Origin: Blastomyces gilchristii SLH14081
Lineage: Eukaryota; Ascomycota; Eurotiomycetes; Onygenales; Ajellomycetaceae
NCBI RefSeq assembly: GCF_000003855.2
Contig: NW_003101679.1
Location: 4,115,393 to 4,179,392 of the forward strand
Reading direction: 5' to 3'
DNA length: 64,000 bases
This document shows positions 55,213 to 64,000 of the stretch, in pieces (the stretch's first letter is position 1; each line of letters opens with the position of its first letter). The notes under the pieces were generated by a model. That model was not told the DNA's origin. It ran no database searches and worked only from the letters and a program-made list of their open reading frames with translations. The position numbers and the translations under genes were made by a program.

Positions 55213-56347
55213 CTACTTCAAGAATGATCCGTTTGTCTTCGCAAGCTGCTCATCATAATACCCCTGGAAAGCCAACCAACCCTTATCCGGGCCACCAACC
55301 TGCTCCGCCGTTACCTCCGCTTCTTCCTCGCCAATCAAAATCTTCTTATACCCAGACCCAGCTGCCGCCGCATCCGCCAACAGCTGCGCATGACACGTCT
55401 TGTCCAGACTAATAAACCAAAACGCCGCCTCATCCACACTCTCGCCAACCGTCAGCAGCCCATGATTCTGCAAAATCACCGCCTTGCCATCCCCTAGCGC
55501 GCGGGCGATATTAATGCCCTCTTCGCGGTCCAGCACCACGCCGCGGAATTCGCCGTAGACGGCGTGGGATTTGTAGAAGCGCAGCGCGTCCTGGGTCATC
55601 ATGTCGAGTTCGCGGCCGAAGACGGAGAAGGCTTTGCCGTAGACGCTGTGAGCGTGGCAGGCGGCGTTAACGTTGGGACGGGCCTTGTGAATCTCGGAAT
55701 GGATGGCGAAGGCAGCTGAGTTTATGGGCTCGGTGCCGATGACGACGTCACCGTCTTCGTTGACTAGGATTAGGTCTGAGACGGATATTTGGGAGAAGTT
55801 TTGGGAGAGTGCGTTTAGCCCTGTTTGCGTTCTTTGGGGTTAATGTTGTTTTGTGGTGGGGGTGTATTTTGGGTCTTGGCAAGTAGAGGGCAGTAGATTT
55901 GAGATATACATAGTCTCATTTCCATAATGAGACCCTCGCACCCCTTCACATTTATGCTTCCTCCCTTTCCCTATATGCGGCCGCCAAGGAATAGGGGAAA
56001 TGGGGAAATTGGCGAAGACAAAGCAAGAGTGGAGAAAACGTACAAAAATGATCCGTCAAAATCGGATCTCTGACAGAGATGTGGCCCGCCACACCTTCAT
56101 CGAAGCCGCGATCAGCAAAAACCCGAAACGCCGCTGCCAGATGCTGCTTGCGGTAAAGGCGCTCTTCCTCTAGGCTGTTGAATTTGGGATATTGCCTGAT
56201 GTTTAGCTGCTGGCCGGTCACTGTGCGATTGCGCAGCTGGACCTGCTCAATGGCCGCTCCAGGCTTTTGCTCTTGCTGGGAGCTGGCGTTTTTGTTCGCG
56301 GGAACAATCGGGTTGGTGAGATCTTCTCTGACGACGGAAGGGCCCAT
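55213..56347 (-). CDS. Class II aldolase/adducin-domain protein
   Basis: Two exons (56347-56044, 55820-55213) encode 303 residues. The 223-nt intron begins GTACGT and ends AACAG; splicing restores RDPILTDHFWLNALSQNFSQ. The core is typical of the family: FRVFADRGFDEGVAGHISVR, then the metal site AACHAHSVYGKAFSVFGREL and AVILQNHGLLTVGESVDEAA (metal-binding His residues in HAH and NHG). The glutamate before SEIHKARPNVNAACHAHS may take part in catalysis. Bacterial relatives cleave sugar phosphates such as fuculose-1-phosphate; many fungal members are uncharacterised. The N-terminal 60 residues are hydrophilic and Gln-rich. It points away from the thioesterase gene, leaving a gap of about 1.5 kb. 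Confidence 0.88.
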
Positions 56348-57812
56348 GGTTTATTCTTTTTACTTTTCTCTTTCCTTGGATTCTTTTTTCTTCGCGTTTC
56401 ACGCGCAGTGGTTTGCTTTTCGTCTACGCATGTACGTAATGTATGGATGCAATTATCGAGAATTATCATAACAAGTATAAAATGTACTACATCCCTTTCC
56501 CCCCGACCCCACCCGCCGATATATATATACGTACAGATTTGATTCTCATCCATCTCGCTTATCCCCACACCCCACTAAGAATGAGAGGTTGAGGGAGGGG
56601 AAGAGAGAAGCAAAAGGGAACAGAAGGAAGTGGAGAAATAGACCCGAAATACGTTTATTAGCCGCAGTCTTCCCAATAACCGCGGAACCCAATCAACACT
56701 GCCAGTTCTTTACTGGGAAACGGCTAGTGTCAAGGATTCCCCCGGTAGTTTACCAATGGGGTTCTTTTGATTTCATGTTCCTTCCAGGCTTTCGGGCGAC
56801 GCCAGGAATCCGGGGTTTTGTTCTGGAGGATATCCGAAAACCTTGTTGGAAAAGACCGATTTTGCCGGCAACTATAAAGTTTCGGCTCCTCTGTTTTGTT
56901 TTCTTTTTTTCGGGTTTTTTGGCGGGATGAACTAACTAGTTACTTACTGTACGGAGTACCTGGATATTCTTGGGACTTTGGGCGCCCCGGGTTGATTTTG
57001 TGGGGTTCCTAAGCTAGTTATATTTACCCATTTCTATCTTTAAACGTGATATAATTTGGAAGCGATTGAATATTCCAACCGATGTAAATGGAATATTGAA
57101 TCTGCTACATACTCCGTATATGTATATATTTTATCACTTATTTCTATTGGTTTTGAATAAGCGGTGACGTCGCTTCCAAGGTTGTTTTTCGTCTTCTGGA
57201 TCTCGAAGATATGGCTGTTGGATCCCTGCCCTGCTCAAGGGTCGTTTGAGTACCCGCATCAGCACAATGATATTCTAAAAAAGTTGTTTCCCTGGGGAGG
57301 TAGTATATTTGGGAATTCCTTATTACTATAGGTATTCTCCTGTTGTAGCCGATGGAGTTGCAGATCTTTCCTGAGAGGGGATCTGGTACGGAATTTTAGC
57401 TATGCGAGGGGACAAAGACAAGAATCATCATATGCCATTTGTGACCACTATCGCAGCCTGTGAACAAGACAAATACGGATCTCAATGGAGTATATATTCT
57501 TTGTCGTCTGCTTTATTCCGCATTTTCCATTGTTCAACCAACTACGCCGTCGTTGCCTAGGCTGTTCATGTGTGCTGGACCTCGGCATTTCCGAATCGCA
57601 TTTCAGCTCAGGAGGCGACAAAACCGCCAACAATAAATTTATAACTGAAATCTATCTCCTGCGACAATCGTTTGTTTTGTTTCTAGGATTTCTGAGGCTG
57701 GTGGGAAATTGATCGTTTTGTGCTTGTATATGTTACCTCAAGCAATCGTCTTTCTTCTAACCTCCGTATCCCCCACTCTTCCCGGTCATCGTCCCGCCAT
57801 ACAACCGCCGCC
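56348..57812. other. Divergent intergenic region
   Basis: This lies between the leftward aldolase-family gene and the rightward thioesterase gene and presumably holds both promoters. It contains TACGGAGTAC at 56950 and TACTCCGTA at 57110 and no supported gene. Confidence 0.5.
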
Positions 57813-59171
57813 ATGAAAGTTACACTCTTTGAACCTCCGCCGCAGGACCCGTCCAAGTCTCACATAGAGAATATCCTCGAGCTGACCCCTGTATCCGACA
57901 TTGGGCCGGTAAGAATCAATGAATAAACCCGTTCGAGCAAAGATGAGCCGGCCATGTCCAGTGCATGGAATGCCACTTCACTCATAGTTACTCTACCGAA
58001 AGGCGCTAACTAAATTTTTGTCCAGGACGTATTTACAAACACCCGGCCACTATGGCATCCCCCTGGTGCGCGCGGAATTTACGGCGGTGCTGCTATTGCC
58101 CAGTGCCTTGCTGCCGCCCAGTTAACCGTTGGGCCTGAATTCTCTCCGCATAGCATGCATTGCTACTTCGTGTTGGCCGGCGACTCTGAAATCCCCGTCG
58201 TATACCATGTCGAACGTGTTCGGGAAGGACGATCTTTCGCAACTCGTACCGTACAGGCACGCCAAAGGGGCAAACCCATTTTCACAACCACGATAAGTTT
58301 TGACCGTGAGGGAGGCGGCGGCGTGAAAAAGGTTGAGCATAGTACACAGAAACCGGACGTGGCGCTGCCGCCGGCGAATGGAAATACTGTCGACAGAGGC
58401 CCTTTTGAGACGAGAAGAGCGGGAATTCTTAATAGTATGTTTATAGAGAGAAAAAAGGGCTTCTTTTTTTATCTCCCAGACTTTATATTTGGAGCCAAAA
58501 CTAACTCCCTCCAGGGACTTCTCCCCGTGCAGAACAAAAAGCCATCCACCAGTTCATCCGTGCACGCTGTACCATCACTGGCGGGCGCAAAGCTCACCTT
58601 TCCGCTCTCGCATACATGTCCGATAGCTATTTCATCGGCACCGTTGCGCGGGTCCAAAACATCCCTCGCTTCGAGTCCCCTAAAGCTCTAAAAGCAGCTA
58701 TCTCCAAGCTGAAAAATCCCTCTGATCTGGACATCGAGGAAATAGAGAGATCCACCAGGGAGCTTGCGCGGCAAGAAGCCGCTGAATTCTCCGCTGGCTA
58801 TATACAAGAAGATTCTGGTGCTACTTCTCGAGAGCCACCGCGGAAGATGGGCATGATGGTCAGTTTAGATCATACTATTTACTTCCACAGTCGTGGGGGA
58901 TTTAGAGCGGACGAGTGGCTGTTCACGGAGATGACGAGCCCGTGGGCAGGGGATGAGAGAGGGCTGGTGATGCAAAAGATCTGGGCACAGGATGGGACAC
59001 TGGTGGCGACGTGTGTGCAGGAGGTGAGAACTTTCGAACTCTTTTCTTCACCCCCGCGCCGGGAAAGATGAGTACCTTTCCAGGCATTTCTATCTATACT
59101 AACATGTCAATAATTATTAGGGCGTTGTGCGGCTGAAGCAAGAAACTCCCAGCAAGGCGACTAAACTGTAA
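57813..59171 (+). CDS. Acyl-CoA thioesterase II (TesB-like), probably peroxisomal
   Basis: Four exons (57813-57908, 58026-58434, 58515-59023, 59121-59171) give 354 residues; the start is in the good context CCGCCGCCATGA. Junctions restore SDIGPDVFTNTRPLWHPP, GILNRTSPRAEQKAIHQF and CVQEGVVRL. The two hot-dog halves are visible: ARGIYGGAAIAQCLAAAQLT with PHSMHCYFVLAGDSEIPVVY, then MGMMVSLDHTIYFHSRGGF with ADEWLFTEMTSPWAGDERGL and DGTLVATCVQEGV. The Asp in LDHTIYFH and the Gln in VQEG correspond to the catalytic Asp and Gln of E. coli TesB. The C-terminus is TKL, close to but not a classical SKL peroxisomal signal. It hydrolyses acyl-CoA to free acid and CoA, likely as an accessory to beta-oxidation. 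Confidence 0.92.
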
Positions 59172-61749
59172 AAACATGCAGGGTTATTCCCAACTGACTT
59201 TTCTCCTTCCTCTTTTTTACTTTTCCTCTTATGTTTTATATTTGCCGCCCCCCTCTGGTGCGTTCTCCTTTACGCCATTTTTTCTATTTTTTTTTTCTCC
59301 TTGATATTGAGTTTATAGACATTTCCGGATAGACGTACTTTACACTTGCGTGTTATTTCTTGTGTGGTTTTTGATATCACCAGACCTTGCATCAACTGCC
59401 CTATTCCGCGCGTTTTTTAATATTCTTCTTCTCGGTTTTCTTTTCTTCTGGGCGACTAATACCCGCAGAAAATTGCATCGTCTATCAAATATTTTGGGTG
59501 TTGATTAATTTTCTATTATTATTTTCCCATTCCTGTCTATCCATCGAAGTATATGTTTACACTGCAACCTCTCACATACATTATCTACCACAACGTTGCT
59601 TATTACGGCGACTTAAAACAGGGCCATCTTCACTGCGCCTGGCATACTAGGTAAGTGAGCTTGCGAGAGGAGCAAGCTTCGGGCTTGCAAGTTTCTCATG
59701 TCTACCCCAGCTCACGTTCGAGGTGTCCCGCAAGCCAAACGTTGTCTTCATACCCCCAGGATAACGTGCAAATATACCACCGTGGCCGGGGTAACCTGGA
59801 AACTTGCAGCCAGAAGTCCTGCATGCTCTCGGATGCCTCGCGGAAGAGCATGATGTGGAAGGTATACTGAATCTAGGCCAAAATCAGCAAGCACAAGCCA
59901 TTCCCGCTGTAGAAGCCGTGTCAGTATCAACATCAACATCACAGCTTTGACGACTACCGACCGGGATACGTTCTATATTTCGCTTAGGCTACAATCTGTT
60001 TCCCAGAATCAAGTGATCCGGTGCTTGTAACCGGAGCATCCCCCTTGGCATGTCACTCTTAAGGTTCTGAAAACATTGATATCCGGCATGCCCTACAATC
60101 CGCGCTTTCGGGCACTGCGCCTACACAGCAGTGCCTTCTCCGTCATATCCTTGATATCGACGCAGATGGTGCGCTTTTTTTTTTTTTTTTGTTTTCATTG
60201 CGCGTACCCTTTGTATATACAATTTCCTAGTCCCTGGTGGAGCTAGGTAAAAATGGGTGGGGAATGAGAAGCAATACGCTGAGTTTTCGCTGGTTCATCA
60301 AGTTCACACGCACGGAAACGCATTGAAATTGCATATGTCGGTGGCACTTTGAAGAGTGAGTTCAGACATAATGATTTGTCGAAAACGGCTATTCTCTGCA
60401 GTGGTAGGCGAATGTGTCAGGATCCTGAAAATCTCATCCTAGCTTCCCTAGAAACGCTCGCTTAGTATTGCGGGACGTGTGTATGTATGTACATACATCA
60501 TTTAAATCAGGTTGAAGGAGGTACTTTAACCGTGACAACGTACACAGGATTTTTTCTTCCCTTCTTTCTTTCTGTTCCCTTCGTCTACTTTGGTGAATAT
60601 TGACCGGAGAAGAATGGACTTTGCGCGTTCTCACTCATCCATTGCTGCCTCATCAGCATTTGTATCTCGCACAGGGAGCCCTAGAGCACATATCACAGAG
60701 AGATATGTATATCCCGAAACAAATTGTCCCGCCTGTAACCTATCCTATATTACGGATCTCAGTGACATGGTCTGCAGTGCCTTACTTCCTCACGGACCTC
60801 AATCCTCTACCACACAAAAGAAAGAAATGGAAGGGAGATGAGCTGGGGGGAATGTTTAATCAAAACGCGGCTTTCCATCTTTCTTACAATCCTCAGAATG
60901 TCTCATCCTCAAGATATTCTACCCCACACATGGTTATCACTGTACTCCAAAACATTTTGAATGTGTAAACCAGGGGAGACTTGCATTAGTACGGCACTTT
61001 TTTTGGGGGGTTTTCAGCGTAAAACTTAATTCCACTTCATACTCATTACGCAGTATAGATACGATACACACCCATTACATTAGTCCTAATGTAGTTAGTA
61101 TATTACTGTATAAAATTTAGTCAGACTTGGCTTTCTGACTATGAGCATCTCTCATAGGTGTAAGTCCTTGCACCTACTAGGAATTTATCTTGAAATTCTG
61201 GTACCGGATTCAAATTGCTCCAGCCCGCACTTCCAATATTTAGGGGCTTAGGTCCTAAAAGATTAGGCACTAAATAGTCAGGAGGCATGGTATCCTCTTT
61301 ACCGCTTAAATTACTAGCGTGTGCAAGGCATATTTTTCCACGCCTGAGTACTCTACTCCGAACGCAGTATACAGTCCGTACTAGATTGTGAGACACATCC
61401 TGCTTGCTATGTAGCTGTCAATTTCTTCAAAAACACAGTAATAATAGATTACAGAATTCAGACTCTAGTTTTCTTATTAGAAATAGATATTTGTATAATA
61501 ATAACTGTAAAGAATCAAGAATTATAGGCATAATTCATTGATTTACTATAAGATCAATATTATTCAATTCTTCTTATTAATAATATTTATGAAATCAATT
61601 CTCTTTAAAATGAATTCCTCAAAAGCAGATTTTATCAGCAGCTTAATAGCACAAGTATTATTTAGCACTAGAAGGAGGTATATTTGATTTCAAGTCAAGA
61701 TTCGCAACTATGACACTCCTGATCTCCAGCAATGCAAAGAGAGAACTGC
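59172..61749. other. Intergenic region with an AT-rich island
   Basis: No supported gene. A 16-nt T run lies at 60175-60190. From about 61420 to 61690 the sequence becomes very AT-rich, like RIP-degraded DNA. A minus-strand frame at 61139-61396 (containing NLLGPKPLNIGSAGWSNLNP and VPEFQDKFLVGARTYTYER) looks protein-like and may be the end of a decayed gene, but I cannot name it. Confidence 0.4.
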
Positions 61750-62920
61750 TCACTTGCTCCAGAATCCCGGCGTCTCAAATCCAAAGACCATATCGGGTGG
61801 TCTTGAGTATTGATCATACCAATAAGTGTGTTCCTTTGAAAAGTAAGCGTAAAACTCAGGATAGGACAGCACATCCATGTACATCCATCCCACATCCTGA
61901 TAGTGCTCTGCCGTACGACCATCCTCAAATCCTGGATATATAGTGTACCATCTCTTCTCTGGCTCCAAATGGCCAAAGTCTCTTCTAAGAATCTTCACAA
62001 CAGGCAAGCCCATATGATTCAATGACTCGAGACAGATATCATCGACAAAAAGGCAAAAATTATATCGAGCACCAAAGAGACCACTAAAGAAGCAGAGGGT
62101 TTCAGCACATGAATTTAATTCATCATGGCCTTCATTCCGCTGTATAACAGCGAGGTTAATTTTTTTTCCAGTTTTGCTGTATGGACTCTCTTTGGGAGCT
62201 CGCCAACAACCTAGGAGACCCAGTGGTCGCGAATTTCATGAGGTGTTGCCCCATCGAATTGAGACTGATCATCCATCAGAAGTAGATTATGACGGGCGAG
62301 TACGCGGTCTTTGAGAGGCCGTCGTGGTTTCAGGTTCTCGGGGACTGGCTTCACCATAGTCTGAATCTCGCTGATCATTCGCTGCGATGCTTCCTCGTTT
62401 GCGTAAGAAGTCCGATCGATACAACACAAATCCTCAGGGAGCATCGTCTTTGACGTGACCTAGCCAAAGTGACGATCCAATTTCCTTATAGCACCTTGTC
62501 TTGCTCTTCACGCAACCGCTTGTCCAGGTCACTACCATGGTACGGAGGCGAATGGATCGTCCGGATTCCAGGGGTTTTGACCGTATGTATAGGATTACTG
62601 TTGGAAGCAGATGATAGCGTTGTCCACATCGTTGGCAACTCGTCCATGACAGAGAGACTAGTGGAAGACTGGCGGCGAGGACAACGTCTTGAATTTATAA
62701 AAGAAACAACTTTTGAACGAAGAAATGCCATGGAGAAATTGCTGCAGAAGTAGTATTCTGTGGACTCAAGTTCTTCCTTTGTGGGTAACTTATTGGGACT
62801 GACAGCAAAGTCCTTGTCAAAAACGCGACGGCTCGTGGGCAAACCAGAAGACGAGCTAAGAATTAAATTACTTAGCCTGGCTATTCCTTCTTCCTTTTCT
62901 GAGTCCTTACAGCGTTTCAT
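61750..62920 (-). pseudogene. Hypothetical gene broken by frameshifts
   Basis: The minus strand carries a coherent protein in successive frames. The ATG at 62920 (MKRCKDSEKEEGIARLSNLI) runs to a stop after REEQDKVL at 62486. One base out of frame it continues YKEIGSSLWLGHVKDD, then shifts again to LPEDLCCIDRTSYANEEASQ and ends at DHWVS near 62211. A third shift gives LLGCWRAPKESPYSKTGKKI and GHDELNSCAETLCFFSGLFG through VGWMYMDVLSYPEFYAYFSK to a stop at 61750. Three single-base frame changes in 1.2 kb with sensible protein on both sides argue for decay. I do not recognise the family. The adjoining AT-rich DNA suggests local RIP. Alternatively, the pieces are exons with unusual introns, which seems unlikely as no GT-AG pairs fit. 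Confidence 0.5.
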
Positions 62921-63216
62921 TTTTACAAATATTCTATAATTTTATCTGTAAACATTGTTTATTTATATTGTTTTTTCATTTCTTATAGTAATTCTTCTTT
63001 TTTCCCCTCTCATTCTATAGGTTCTGGGGCACGTGACACGTCTTTCCAGGCAAATCCAACCTCATCTCTCCAGACAGAATAGTTGTTAATCATATCACAA
63101 GAATCAAAAATGCTTCACTGGGCTTTCTAACACTGGAACATGTGATGATAATGCAGATATAAACTCTTTGCATCATGCTGAAACCCCGTTGTAGCTTTTA
63201 TTTCTTTTGGCTACAG

Positions 63217-64000
63217 CTATTTTGCTCCCTCCCTTGTTTCCATCCACTCAATCACAGCAGACCCCCAATGATCCCTCCCCTTATATTTCCCTATAGCATC
63301 TGGCCAACTTTTTATTTCCGTCACAAGGTTTTTCAATTCTTCTAACGGCAGCTCCTGAAGGCGCGTTAGACTAGTTTTGACTCCAAACACTATGGCCCTG
63401 GACTTGGATAATCTTCGAAACGTCTGTCTTTCGCGACGAATAAGAATATCCTTTGCGCGCGGTGTGACATCTTTGTGGCCTAGCCCAACGGGCTGGAAAA
63501 GGATCGAACTCAATGATTCACCGGGTTTAGTTACCTGAATAAAGTAGCTTGACCGCTCCATAGGCGAGTCAACTGCTAGCCGTGATAAGAATCTTCAGCG
63601 AAATTAGTTGAACTGTACTCTTCTCTGGACGATCTAGGGACGGGCATGACAAACTTATTGACAGAAAATTCAATTTCCTTATGCCATAGAGGGACAGGCC
63701 CATGCATTTGAGCAATGGTATATCCTATTCGCTCCTTGGCACACCATCCAACTGGGAATAGGCTGGCAGTTGCGGCGCTTGCTTGCTGTCAGCAGATGGC
63801 CCATACGCTGAGTATAAGCTAATTGGACTTACAGGTAGCTCTGTCCGCTGTCATTCTCCAAAACAATGCTGAAGTCTTCCATCGCAAGTCGAGCTGCAAC
63901 CTCGAGCGGCTCTAAGCCATTGGTAGGATCCCGGAGGCAGAACACCTCGCCGGTTTTTGTGATCCTTACTGCATCATTTTCTAGTGCAAATATTGCCGGA
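63217..64000 (-). CDS. Heme-dependent oxidative N-demethylase-like protein (DUF3445), 5' end outside window
   Basis: Three exons are visible (64000-63833 partial, 63777-63655, 63592-63217). Intron 63832-63778 (GTAAGT, CTGAC branch, CAAG end) joins SGQSYL to AATASLFPVGWCAKERIG. Intron 63654-63593 (GTTTGT, AACTAAT branch) joins EIEFSVNK to FLSRLAVDSPMERSSYFIQV. The order GYTIAQMHGPVPLW, PMERSSYFIQV, LFQPVGLGHKDVTPRAKD, RRERQTFRRLSKSRAIVFGV and TEIKSWPDAIGKYKGRDHWG matches the DUF3445/HDOD family. The only experimentally known relatives I recall are bacterial heme-dependent amine demethylases. The natural substrate of fungal members is unknown. The protein ends REGAK at 63217. Confidence 0.85.

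Noticed and set aside
63561..63654. Apparent frameshift in the DUF3445 gene
   Set aside because: A 62-nt intron with an AACTAAT branch site restores the frame, so this gene is taken as intact.

Overview
This 64 kb window comes from a filamentous ascomycete, most likely a eurotiomycete and perhaps an onygenalean. The support is: short GT-AG introns with CTAAC/CTGAC branch sites, a Zn2Cys6 activator, MFS drug transporters, an Obg-type mitochondrial GTPase, PEX7, a heme-dependent N-demethylase-like protein, and transposon relics with C-to-T stop codons typical of repeat-induced point mutation (RIP). No rRNA, tRNA or CRISPR array was recognised.

Layout. 0-2 kb: a PPR1/UaY-like Zn2Cys6 activator cut by the left edge. 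6.6-8.6 kb: a ZIFL/YCR023C-type MFS transporter. 8.6-16.1 kb is nearly gene-free, with one possible 42-residue ORF. 16.1-21.1 kb: mitochondrial GTPase MTG2, a kinase-like pseudogene and a JmjC oxygenase. 21.4-27.6 kb: three adjacent broken genes, namely a urea-carboxylase-type carboxyltransferase/biotin carrier, a conserved hypothetical and a LamB/YcsF (PxpA-like) gene. 28.4-31.0 kb: a homeobox/C2H2 regulator. 33.7-40.0 kb: a compact block with an inactive E2-like protein, a one-helix membrane ORF, a VWA protein and a CUE-AlkB-GRF dioxygenase. 40.3-40.9 kb: a RIP-damaged pogo-type transposase relic and an LTR-like segment. 41.3-46.2 kb: PEX7 and a DHA1-type MFS exporter. 46.2-53.3 kb is another long gene-free stretch with simple repeats. 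53.3-59.2 kb: a four-helix membrane protein, a class II aldolase-family protein and a TesB-type acyl-CoA thioesterase. 61-64 kb: an AT-rich island, a frameshifted hypothetical gene and the C-terminal half of a DUF3445 demethylase-like gene.

The most notable feature is the 21.4-27.6 kb locus. The biotin-dependent carboxyltransferase and LamB/YcsF families belong to the same functional module (5-oxoprolinase PxpABC-like), and both are wrecked by several small indels together with the gene between them, while most flanking housekeeping genes are intact. This looks like loss of a whole pathway rather than sequencing noise. Splice structures were inferred by eye and checked by reading-frame arithmetic; no database search was possible.
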